A DNA stretch of 64,000 nucleotides from CAZMRW01 sp964568805 (GTDB taxonomy: Bacteria; Pseudomonadota; Gammaproteobacteria; Methylococcales; Methylomonadaceae): contig CAZMRW010000003.1 of assembly GCA_964568805.1 (NCBI GenBank), positions 47,041-111,040 of the forward strand, given 5' to 3'. How positions within the stretch are numbered: the stretch's first letter is position 1; each line of letters opens with the position of its first letter. Below the pieces are notes generated by a model. That model was given only the letters and a program-made list of their open reading frames with translations. It searched no databases and had not been told where the DNA came from. This document shows, one piece after another, positions 57,168-64,000 of this stretch. A program made the position numbers and the translations under genes.

Positions 57168-57371
57168 ATGAAATTAAAAGTCATCGTTCATGAAGCCGAA
57201 GAAGGCGGCTATTGGGCGGAAGTTCCGGCGATTATTGGATGCGCCACTCAGGGCGACACATTTGAGGAGCTTTTGGCTAATCTGTATGAGGCAATAGAAG
57301 CTTGCCTCTCGGTCGATCTGGATCATGTAGAAATCTCTAAAAACGACAAAGTTATGGAGATTGCTGTTTGA
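57168..57371 (+). CDS. hicB: HicB-like antitoxin
   Basis: The 67-residue protein has the HicB pseudo-RNase H fold: a start VIVHEAEEGGYWAEVPAIIG, then CATQGDTFEELLANLYEAIE. It lacks the C-terminal DNA-binding domain of longer HicBs. It normally neutralises the HicA mRNA interferase encoded next to it. GAGGTAAG precedes the ATG. Its stop overlaps the hicA start by four bases. Confidence 0.9.
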   Translation: MKLKVIVHEAEEGGYWAEVPAIIGCATQGDTFEELLANLYEAIEACLSVDLDHVEISKNDKVMEIAV

Positions 57372-57574
57372 AATCCATTTCCGGGAAACATTTTGCCCGG
57401 GTACTCGAAAACCGGGGCCGGCAATTAGTAAGGGAAAACGGCAGTCATCACGTCTATATGCAGCAGGGTAATCCGGTTCGCATTTAGTTACCGGTGCACG
57501 GAAACGATGATTTAAAGATCGGGTTGCTTAGGCACTTTATGAAGGTTGCTAATATTACAGAAGATGATTTATAA
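57368..57574 (+). pseudogene. hicA: HicA toxin gene broken by a nonsense codon
   Basis: Reading from the TTG at 57368 (overlapping hicB), the frame encodes a HicA-like mRNA interferase: KSISGKHFARVLENRGRQLV, then ENGSHHVYMQQGNPVRI with the catalytic histidine region GSHH. At 57485-57487 there is a TAG stop. The same frame continues with LPVHGNDDLKIGLLRHFMKV and ends at a normal stop at 57574. HicA proteins normally read RISIPVHG or similar here, so TAG most likely replaces a serine codon such as TCG. Only 39 residues would be made, which should be inactive unless the stop is read through or is a sequencing error. Confidence 0.85.
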
Positions 57575-57615
57575 GATTCCACACACTATCGCGCAAATCA
57601 GAATAAAACTCATCC

Positions 57616-58641
57616 ATGCAAATCCAACAAGCCCTGCAAAAACTGCTGAACAAGCAAAATCTGACGACGGAGGAAATGCGCGGCGTCATGCGTCAGATCA
57701 TGAGCGGCGGTGCGACCGACGCCCAGATCGCCGGCTTTTTGATTGCCTTGCGCTGCAAGGGCGAAAGCATCGATGAAATTGCCGCCGCCGCCGAAGTGAT
57801 GCGCGAGTTGGCCAGCAAAGTCGATGTTGAAGGCGATCATGTCATCGATACCTGCGGCACCGGAGGCGACGGTGCCAATACCTTTAACATTTCCACGACC
57901 TGCGCTTTTGTCGTCGCCGCGGCCGGCGGCCAGGTCGCCAAACACGGCAACCGTTCGGTATCGAGCAGTTGCGGAAGCGCCGATGTCCTTGAGGCAGCCG
58001 GAGTAAACCTCGATTTGAACGCGAAACAGGTCGCCGAGTGCGTCAATGAAATCGGCGTCGGCTTTTTATTCGCGCCGAAGCACCACGGCGCGATGAAATA
58101 CACGATCGGCCCGCGCCGGGAAATGGGCGTCCGGACGCTGTTCAATCTGCTGGGGCCGTTGTCCAATCCAGCCAGTGCGCCAAACCAGCTTATCGGCGTG
58201 TTTTCCAAGGATTGGGTGAAGCCCTTGGCCGAGGTGCTGAAAAAACTGGGCAGCCGGCATGTGTTGGTGGTCAGTGCGGACGACGGCCTCGATGAAATCA
58301 GCATCGCATCGCCGACCAACATCGCCGAACTTAAAGATGGTATAGTATCGATCTATACGGTGACACCGGAACAGTTCGGTCTAAATCGCGCCAGCCTCGC
58401 CGACCTGGCAGTCAGCGATGCCCAATCGAGTCTCGCGATGATGATATCGGTGCTCGATAATCAGCCCGGCCCTGCGCGCGATATCGTCGTATTGAACGCG
58501 GGGGCGGCGATTTATGCGGCGAATATTACCGATTCCCTGGAAGCCGGCACGACAAGAGCCGCGGCGCTGATTGCCGGCGGCGCGGCGCGGGCCAAACTGG
58601 ACGCCCTGGTTGCTTATTCAAAAACTTCAAAATATGAGTGA
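57616..58641 (+). CDS. trpD: Anthranilate phosphoribosyltransferase
   Basis: The 341-residue enzyme joins anthranilate to PRPP, the second step of the tryptophan branch. Signatures are DTCGTGGDGANTFNIST, KHGNRSVSSSCGSADVLEA, APKHHGAMKY and FNLLGPLSNPA. It is full length and unfused. It overlaps or abuts trpC and is displaced from trpEG by the inserted genes. Confidence 0.97.
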   Translation: MQIQQALQKLLNKQNLTTEEMRGVMRQIMSGGATDAQIAGFLIALRCKGESIDEIAAAAEVMRELASKVDVEGDHVIDTCGTGGDGANTFNISTTCAFVVAAAGGQVAKHGNRSVSSSCGSADVLEAAGVNLDLNAKQVAECVNEIGVGFLFAPKHHGAMKYTIGPRREMGVRTLFNLLGPLSNPASAPNQLIGVFSKDWVKPLAEVLKKLGSRHVLVVSADDGLDEISIASPTNIAELKDGIVSIYTVTPEQFGLNRASLADLAVSDAQSSLAMMISVLDNQPGPARDIVVLNAGAAIYAANITDSLEAGTTRAAALIAGGAARAKLDALVAYSKTSKYE

Positions 58642-58643
58642 AC

Positions 58644-59444
58644 ATGACCGATACGCCTGATATCCTGAAAAAAATCCTCGATAAAAAAGAAGAAGAAGTG
58701 GCAAGACGAAAACTGCGCACCCCTGTCGCAGATTTGGAAAGTTATGCTGAAAGCGTCGAGAAACCCCGCGGATTTTATAATGCATTGCAGAGTCGGGTAT
58801 TAGCCAAAAAACCGGCGATCATCGCCGAAATCAAAAAAGCCTCGCCAAGCAAAGGCATAATCCGGGAGGATTTCCAGCCGGTCACGATCGGCCAGGATTA
58901 TGCGATGAATGGTGCGACTTGCCTGTCGGTGTTGACCGATAAGGATTTTTTTCAGGGCTCCGAAGTTTATCTGTCTTTGGTCAGGGAACGCTGCCCGTTG
59001 CCGGTTCTCCGCAAGGATTTCATGATCGACCCGTATCAGGTCTATGAAGCGCGCGCGCTCGGCGCAGACTGCATTTTACTGATCGTTGCCGCGCTCGCGG
59101 ACGGCCAAATGCATGAACTGGCCGAGCTTGCCACCAAGCTTGGCATGGATGTGCTGGTGGAGGTGCATGATGCCGAGGAGTTGCACAGGGCACTGAAGCT
59201 CGACAGCAAACTGATCGGCGTCAATAACCGGAATCTCCGCACCTTCGATACGTCTTTGCAGACGACGCTGGACTTGAAAGCGCAAATTCCCGATGACCGT
59301 CTGATCATCACCGAGAGCGGGATTCATACCTCCGAAGATGTGCAATTGATGCTCGATAACGGCATTTATGCATTTCTGATCGGCGAGGCGTTCATGCGCG
59401 CCGATAGTCCGGGACAAAAAATGCGTGAACTGTTTGGCTTGTAA
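58644..59444 (+). CDS. trpC: Indole-3-glycerol phosphate synthase
   Basis: The 266-residue barrel closes the indole ring from the anthranilate deoxyribulotide. Conserved segments are DILKKILDKKEEEVARRK, PAIIAEIKKASPSKGIIRED, LSVLTDKDFFQGS, PVLRKDFMIDPYQVYEARA, LIGVNNRNLRTFDT and ITESGIHTSEDVQLM. I list the ATG at 58644; a GTG at 58638 that overlaps the trpD stop is also in frame. trpF, trpB and trpA do not follow. Confidence 0.96.
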   Translation: MTDTPDILKKILDKKEEEVARRKLRTPVADLESYAESVEKPRGFYNALQSRVLAKKPAIIAEIKKASPSKGIIREDFQPVTIGQDYAMNGATCLSVLTDKDFFQGSEVYLSLVRERCPLPVLRKDFMIDPYQVYEARALGADCILLIVAALADGQMHELAELATKLGMDVLVEVHDAEELHRALKLDSKLIGVNNRNLRTFDTSLQTTLDLKAQIPDDRLIITESGIHTSEDVQLMLDNGIYAFLIGEAFMRADSPGQKMRELFGL

Positions 59445-59561
59445 CGGACCGATCGCGTTGCCGACAGTGAACGGAAGGGTTTTACAGAGTGACCGGCTTG
59501 AGCAGGCCGCCAGCCTGTTCGAGTACGCCAAGTCTGATGGTTTGCCTATCAGCTGAGGAAG

Positions 59562-60392
59562 ATGCCGGAGTTCGGACTGACTATGCATGCTGCAAATCCC
59601 ATAGGCGTTTTCGATTCCGGCGTCGGCGGTTTATCGGTGCTACGCGAAATACGGCGGGAGTTGCCGGGCGAAAATCTCCTTTATGTCGCTGATTCGGCTT
59701 GCGCACCTTACGGCGATAAGCCGCCGGAATTCATTGAAGCGAGATCGGTTGCAATCACCCAATTTTTGCTGGCCTGCAACGCCAAGGCCATCGTCGTGGC
59801 TTGCAATACGGCGACCGGCGCGGCGGCGGCTGTATTAAGAACCCGTTTTTCCATGCCGATCGTGGCCATGGAACCCGCCATCAAGCCGGCCGCGGCTCAG
59901 ACAAGATCCGGCGTCATCGGCGTATTGGCTACCCGTCGAACGCTGGCCAGCCATAATTTTGTCAAGCTGTTTGCTCGTTACGGTGACGACGTCGAAATTC
60001 TGGCGCAAGCCTGCCCCGGCCTCGTGGAGCAGGTGGAAGCGGGGGATTTATCGGGCGCCAGGACGCGTGACCTGCTTGAGCAATACGTGATGCCGCTAGT
60101 GATGCGCCGCGCCGATACACTCGTGCTCGGCTGCACGCATTATCCGTTTCTGAGTCCTTTGCTGAAGGACATAGTGGGGCCGGAAGTCGCGGTGATCGAC
60201 TCTTCCGAAGCGGTAGCTCGCCAGTTGCGCAGCCGTCTTGTGGCGGCGGATTTGTTGGCTGATGCCGGCGAAGCCGGCGCGGAATGCTTTTGGACCAGCG
60301 CTGAACCCGCAACTGCCGGGCCGGTGATGACGCAGTTGTGGCGGCCCGGCATAGAGGTGAGAAGGTTACCGGAATCCGTTCCGTTAACCTGA
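59562..60392 (+). CDS. murI: Glutamate racemase
   Basis: The 276-residue enzyme makes D-glutamate for peptidoglycan. The two catalytic cysteines are in AIVVACNTATGAAAAVLR and DTLVLGCTHYPFLSPLL, and the start IGVFDSGVGGLSVLREIRRE is characteristic. Two ATGs are possible. 59562 has GAGG very close upstream, and 59583 (MHAANPIGV) has GGAG at a longer distance. Confidence 0.95.
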   Translation: MPEFGLTMHAANPIGVFDSGVGGLSVLREIRRELPGENLLYVADSACAPYGDKPPEFIEARSVAITQFLLACNAKAIVVACNTATGAAAAVLRTRFSMPIVAMEPAIKPAAAQTRSGVIGVLATRRTLASHNFVKLFARYGDDVEILAQACPGLVEQVEAGDLSGARTRDLLEQYVMPLVMRRADTLVLGCTHYPFLSPLLKDIVGPEVAVIDSSEAVARQLRSRLVAADLLADAGEAGAECFWTSAEPATAGPVMTQLWRPGIEVRRLPESVPLT

Positions 60393-60417
60393 TGAAAGAT
60401 GGGATAGCAACGGGAGT

Positions 60418-61023
60418 CTATAGCGCTCCGGCTTCCCGCAACAACTGACGGATGTTTTTGGCCATGAACTCGTAACCGGCGTCATTGGGATGAATCAGGT
60501 CGGACTTCAAATTGTTGTCGCCGAGTATTTGAGGCAGCGTTTCAAGATCGGCGAGGACATCGCCGGACTCGGCAACGGTTTGATAAAAATTGGCGCTGTT
60601 GAGACCAAACAGATTCGGTTTGGGTACGCCCAGCATGACGACCTCTATTTGGCGGCTTTTAGCTTCCGCAATCATATGCTTGAGGTTGGTTACGGTTTGT
60701 TCCGCGGGAATCTTTCTGAGAATGTCGTTGCCGCCATGAATCAGCAGTAAAAGTTTCGGCTGGTATTCGTCGAGCAGGGCAGGTAGTCTTTTGAGCCCAT
60801 CGCGGCTGATTTCGCCGGGAACGCCTTCGTTGATCACTTCAATTGCCGTCAGTTTTGACAATATAGCGGGGTAATCATGTTCCCTGGAAGCTCCGGTTCC
60901 GTAAGTCAGGCTGTCGCCAAAAGCCAGAATGACCGCATCGCCGGGTAATTTGTTCAAGGTCTTGGGAGCTTCGTTGCAGGCTGCAAGGAGCAATATCATC
61001 AAAAATAGCGTGTATCTTTTCAT
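60418..61023 (-). CDS. GDSL/SGNH hydrolase lipoprotein (TesA/arylesterase-like)
   Basis: The 201-residue enzyme has a lipoprotein signal with lipobox LLLAAC. The SGNH blocks are VILAFGDSLTYGTGAS (nucleophile Ser), GVPGEISRDGL, LLIHGGNDILRKI and SDLIHPNDAGYEFMA (Asp and His). It resembles TesA-type thioesterase / lysophospholipase / arylesterase, but the lipid anchor places it on a membrane surface in the periplasm. It is divergent from the pteridine reductase gene. Confidence 0.9.
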   Translation of the reverse strand: MKRYTLFLMILLLAACNEAPKTLNKLPGDAVILAFGDSLTYGTGASREHDYPAILSKLTAIEVINEGVPGEISRDGLKRLPALLDEYQPKLLLLIHGGNDILRKIPAEQTVTNLKHMIAEAKSRQIEVVMLGVPKPNLFGLNSANFYQTVAESGDVLADLETLPQILGDNNLKSDLIHPNDAGYEFMAKNIRQLLREAGAL

Positions 61024-61046
61024 TAATCAGGATGGGGTGGGTAGTC

Positions 61047-61778
61047 ATGCAAAAAAATGTTTTAATTACCGGTGCAGCCAAGCGCATCGGTGCGGCCTGT
61101 GCCAGGCTGCTGCATAGCGAAGGCTGTAATATATTTATACATTATAGATCGTCCGCAGAAGATGCACAGAGGCTTTGCGATGAATTGAACCAAAAACGTT
61201 CGGGATCGGCCGCAATGATGCAAGCCGATCTCCTCAATATGGCAGAACTGGAACAGGTTGCAGCCGAGGCGCGGAAGGCATGGGGCGGCATCGATGTATT
61301 GGTGAATAATGCATCGACTTTTTATTCGGGCGCGGTCAGCGAAGTCACTGAACAGCAATGGGATGAACTCTTGGGCGGCAATCTGAAAGCGCCGTTTTTT
61401 CTGTCTAAAGCATTGTCCGGGACGTTGGCAGAGAACAGCGGTTGTATCGTCAATATCGTCGATATCCATGCCGAACGCGGTTTGCCTGGTTTCCCGGTCT
61501 ATAGTATCAGTAAAGCCGGCTTGGCGGCCATGACCAAGTTTTTGGCCAAAGAGCTTGGGCCAAGCATCAGGGTCAATGGTGTCGCTCCCGGAGCGATCCT
61601 GTGGCCGGAAAACGAGTTATCCGAACAGGGCAAGGCAGACATATTGCAGCGCGTGATATTAAAACGTAGCGGTGATCCCGCTGATATTGCTAAAGCGGTG
61701 CTGTTTTTAATCAGGGACGCCGCTTATATGACCGGACAGATTCTTACCATTGACGGGGGACGAACCTTATTCTGTTAA
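61047..61778 (+). CDS. Short-chain dehydrogenase, pteridine reductase type (FolM-like)
   Basis: The 243-residue Rossmann protein has the SDR cofactor site VLITGAAKRIGAACARLLH, LVNNAS at the NNAG position and the catalytic YSISK motif. The alanine/arginine-type cofactor loop TGAAKRIG and the nearby folK and folB genes point to pteridine or dihydrofolate reduction. The ATG at 61047 follows GGGTGGG at suitable spacing; an upstream ATG at 61032 is less likely. The 3' end overlaps folK by 12 bp, convergently. Confidence 0.88.
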   Translation: MQKNVLITGAAKRIGAACARLLHSEGCNIFIHYRSSAEDAQRLCDELNQKRSGSAAMMQADLLNMAELEQVAAEARKAWGGIDVLVNNASTFYSGAVSEVTEQQWDELLGGNLKAPFFLSKALSGTLAENSGCIVNIVDIHAERGLPGFPVYSISKAGLAAMTKFLAKELGPSIRVNGVAPGAILWPENELSEQGKADILQRVILKRSGDPADIAKAVLFLIRDAAYMTGQILTIDGGRTLFC

Positions 61779-62267
61779 TGACGAGAGAAACCGGACGCGT
61801 TTTTGCCTGAGGTCGGTTTTGTCAAATTTTTCCCAAAGTTCGCGATAGCTAATCTTGCTGACAGGATGTTTCAGATCTCCGGCAATTTCCGCCAAAGGTT
61901 CCAGCACAAAAGCGTAGCGTTCGATTTCATCGCGCGGAATTTGCAGACGGCCGTCGCTGATAATCAGGTCGCCGTATAGAATCAGATCCAGATCGAGCGT
62001 TCGGGCTGAGAATTTCTTGCAATCGCGGGTGCGGCCATGATCCAGTTCGATTTGTCTGAGCTGTTTGGTGATCGTCTTCACGTCCAGTTCGGAATCAAAG
62101 CCGACGATCAGGTTGTAGAAAGTGTCGCCGGAAAATCCGACTGGTTCGGATTCATAAGTGCTTGAAATAATCAGGTCGCCAAAAAACTGCGACAGCGCGC
62201 GCAGCGAACTGAGGATGTTAATCTCCTTGTCGATATTGCTGCCTACGCTGATATAGCCTTTGGTCAC
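61767..62267 (-). CDS. folK: 6-Hydroxymethyl-dihydropterin pyrophosphokinase
   Basis: The 166-residue enzyme activates hydroxymethyl-dihydropterin for folate synthesis. GYISVGSNIDKEINILSSLR, STYESEPVGFSGDTFYN, then RDCKKFSARTLDLDLILYGD and IPRDEIERYAFVLEPLAEI are the HPPK signatures. The start is GTG at 62267, overlapping the folB stop as GTGA and preceded by GGGGAG. The open frame continues upstream to 62354, but that part is antisense-like basic sequence inside folB. Confidence 0.94.
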   Translation of the reverse strand: MTKGYISVGSNIDKEINILSSLRALSQFFGDLIISSTYESEPVGFSGDTFYNLIVGFDSELDVKTITKQLRQIELDHGRTRDCKKFSARTLDLDLILYGDLIISDGRLQIPRDEIERYAFVLEPLAEIAGDLKHPVSKISYRELWEKFDKTDLRQKRVRFLSSLTE

Positions 62268-62623
62268 GGCTTTTTTACTCCCCGTTCCATTATGATACCG
62301 ACGTCGCTGGCGCCGCTGATGGCGCCTTTTTTGTTCAAAGTTACTTTGACCCACGGAACATTAAATTCGTTTTGGATGATGCGAATTATTTCCGAAGTCA
62401 GTTTTTCCACTAAAAAAAACTGACTCTCTTCGACAAAGCTGATGATGCGTTTGGAAACTTTCTTGTAATCAAGCGCGTATTGGATGTCGTCAGTTTCGGC
62501 GGCTTTTTCGATGTCGAAAGCCATTTCAATATCCAGCACCACGGTTTGCTTGGTTTCCCGTTCCCAACCATAAATGCCAATTATTGTTTTGATTTCCAGG
62601 CCCCCTAAAAATATGATGTCCAT
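62264..62623 (-). CDS. folB: Dihydroneopterin aldolase
   Basis: The 119-residue protein cleaves dihydroneopterin to hydroxymethyl-dihydropterin and glycolaldehyde. It has the tunnel-fold signatures IFLGGLEIKTIIGIYGWERE, VLDIEMAFDI, ALDYKKVSKRIISFVEES and FFLVEKLTSEIIRII. It precedes folK in an overlapping pair, the usual order of the pathway steps. Confidence 0.95.
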   Translation of the reverse strand: MDIIFLGGLEIKTIIGIYGWERETKQTVVLDIEMAFDIEKAAETDDIQYALDYKKVSKRIISFVEESQFFLVEKLTSEIIRIIQNEFNVPWVKVTLNKKGAISGASDVGIIMERGVKKP

Positions 62624-62715
62624 TGTGATTTCCGGTTATTATGTGTGCTTTTGAAAAGGCTAAGTATCAGGCAATTATGCCTGGCTTACAAGTTTTGATT
62701 GATTAAAGGTATCCA

Positions 62716-63300
62716 ATGATTGAATGGTTGTTTGTTCCTGCGGCCTATTTGATAGGTTCGATTTCTAGTGCGATTATTATTTGCCGCTTAATGGGGTTGC
62801 CTGATCCCCGCGGGCAAGGGTCGGGCAACCCCGGCGCCACCAATGTCATGCGCATCGGTGGTAAAAAAGCAGCAGGGATCACTTTATTGGGCGATCTGCT
62901 TAAGGGCTTGATTCCGGTATATGGAGCCAACATATACGGCGTATCTCTGGAATTGCTGGCTGCGGCCGGCATGGCGGCGTTTATCGGCCACCTGTATCCG
63001 GTATTCTTCGGCTTCAAAGGCGGAAAGGGCGTGGCGACCTCGATCGGCGTATTGCTGGGATTTTCATGGCCTTTGGGAATAGCATTCATCGTCACCTGGC
63101 TGGCAATTTACAAATTAGGCAAAATTTCATCATTATCTGCCTTGATAGCCTCTGCGTTAACGCCGTTATATGCCTGGTTTATCGTCGGCAATACAACGCT
63201 GGTCGGTGCTACCGTCGCCATGACGGTGATGCTGCTATGGCGGCATAAGAGCAATATTCAACGCTTGTTGGCCGGGGCTGAAAAAGAGATTAAATCTTGA
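62716..63300 (+). CDS. plsY: Glycerol-3-phosphate acyltransferase PlsY
   Basis: The 194-residue membrane enzyme transfers an acyl group from acyl-phosphate to glycerol 3-phosphate. AAYLIGSISSAIIICRLMGL, GSGNPGATNVMRIGGKKAA, GHLYPVFFGFKGGKGVATSI and five hydrophobic segments fit PlsY. The position next to folB on the opposite strand is conserved in many gammaproteobacteria. Confidence 0.96.
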   Translation: MIEWLFVPAAYLIGSISSAIIICRLMGLPDPRGQGSGNPGATNVMRIGGKKAAGITLLGDLLKGLIPVYGANIYGVSLELLAAAGMAAFIGHLYPVFFGFKGGKGVATSIGVLLGFSWPLGIAFIVTWLAIYKLGKISSLSALIASALTPLYAWFIVGNTTLVGATVAMTVMLLWRHKSNIQRLLAGAEKEIKS

Positions 63301-63316
63301 ATTCCTGGAGTTTTCT

Positions 63317-63937
63317 ATGGCGACGACTAACGTGTCTTTAATGAATAATTTCCCCTGTTATCACAAAAAGAATAGCCTGGCTGGATTGGCGGGGCTTTTC
63401 AGCCTCTTGTTGTTGCTGAGCGGATGCCAGTCCGTATTAACTCCGGAGCAGGTGACTTCGGCATTCTGGGAGGCGATGGTGCAAGGCGATATTGAAAACG
63501 CCAAAAAACACGCGACCCGGGAGACTCAGTTTCTGGTAACCAGGCAGCAAAATCTGGACGGTGCGACACTAAAGACCGGGGCGGTTGCAATCAACGGTTC
63601 CAATGCGGAGGTTGCAACCATCATCACCCTGAAAAAGCCCGAAAATAACAAGGTATTATCGTTCAATACCGTGTTATTAAAGGAAAACGATCTTTGGAAA
63701 GTCGACTATCAGCATACGCTCAATAATCTTTTAAAGCTGCCTTTCGGCGATATTTTTAAAAGCCTGCGGGCGATAGGCGAAACCATTAACAAAGAGCTGG
63801 AACAGCAAATACCTTTGTTCGAGCAACAAATCAAATCCTTCAGTGAAGAATTGATACGGCAGATGGAAGAATTCCGCCGGCAGCTGGAAAAATCCATTCC
63901 TCCCGAAAAACAGAAGCCTGATCCCGGTACGATTTAA
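63317..63937 (+). CDS. Hypothetical lipoprotein
   Basis: The 206-residue product has a lipoprotein signal with a lipobox (LLLSGC) near residue 37. A small alpha+beta domain with PEQVTSAFWEAMVQGDIENAKKHA and DLWKVDYQHTLNNLL follows, in the manner of DUF4878-type or NTF2-like lipoproteins. The C-terminal third is a Gln/Glu-rich coiled coil ending in a proline-rich tail. CTGGAG precedes the ATG. It lies 16 bp after plsY and is probably co-transcribed. Its function is unknown. Confidence 0.75.
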   Translation: MATTNVSLMNNFPCYHKKNSLAGLAGLFSLLLLLSGCQSVLTPEQVTSAFWEAMVQGDIENAKKHATRETQFLVTRQQNLDGATLKTGAVAINGSNAEVATIITLKKPENNKVLSFNTVLLKENDLWKVDYQHTLNNLLKLPFGDIFKSLRAIGETINKELEQQIPLFEQQIKSFSEELIRQMEEFRRQLEKSIPPEKQKPDPGTI

Positions 63938-64000
63938 CTGTTTCATCTCTGTACATGACAAAAAACTAACTGGTTACTAGTAGTCCCTTTGCAGAGAGCA

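Overview
The window is a 64 kb chromosomal piece of a gammaproteobacterium, most probably a type I methanotroph of the order Methylococcales. The main reason is a ribulose monophosphate (RuMP) formaldehyde-assimilation cluster: 3-hexulose-6-phosphate synthase, 6-phospho-3-hexuloisomerase, transketolase, transaldolase and class II aldolase, with ribulose-phosphate epimerase further along. A fused SoxYZ-like carrier of the kind linked to quinoprotein dehydrogenases and the gammaproteobacterial order ftsY-ftsE-ftsX-rpoH fit this. No methane or methanol oxidation genes lie in the window, so the exact genus is inference. I saw no rRNA, tRNA, CRISPR array, prophage or intact insertion sequence.

Layout. 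1-7.2 kb: end of an AAA ATPase gene, PEP synthase, and glycine cleavage genes gcvT-gcvP without gcvH. 7.6-14.1 kb: GH63-like glucosidase, threonine aldolase, a YafK-type L,D-transpeptidase lipoprotein, the SoxYZ-like carrier and an RRM-like protein. 14.6-26.4 kb: a cytochrome c oxidase operon (coxB with two haem c domains, coxA, a 32-residue assembly peptide, ctaG, coxC), a DUF2909 gene, SURF1, a Sco-like protein, then one ORF fusing haem A synthase (CtaA) to the SRP receptor FtsY, followed by ftsE, ftsX and rpoH. rpoH is preceded by a perfect CIRCE operator. 26.8-33.2 kb: an HMA/SafE/cupredoxin fusion, cobO, a PfkB kinase and split dihydroxyacetone kinase genes. 33.6-41.5 kb: the RuMP cluster. 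Between tkt and tal it holds two linked genes for proteins with about 20 copies of a short (S/T)GVxKYL motif, one anchored in the inner membrane and one apparently soluble. 41.5-53.3 kb: small hypothetical genes, an AP2-like protein, peroxiredoxin, AsmA, mutY-yggX, a QseBC-like two-component system, an FAH-family enzyme and rpe. 53.3-59.4 kb: trpE-trpG and trpD-trpC, separated by a 2 kb insert with a duplicated membrane protein, an Mrr-type nuclease and a HicBA module whose toxin gene carries a nonsense codon. 59.5-64 kb: murI, a GDSL lipoprotein, a pteridine reductase, folK-folB, plsY and a lipoprotein.

How it fits together. Formaldehyde is fixed by Hps/Phi, and Tkt, Tal, Fba and Rpe rearrange the sugar phosphates. 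PEP synthase returns pyruvate to PEP, and dihydroxyacetone kinase could feed triose phosphate into the same pool. The cox operon supplies a caa3-like terminal oxidase. The two most unusual items are the CtaA-FtsY fusion and the GVxKYL repeat pair inside the RuMP cluster. The second is my best candidate for an undescribed system, possibly a membrane-tethered multivalent scaffold; that function is inferred only from position and sequence architecture.
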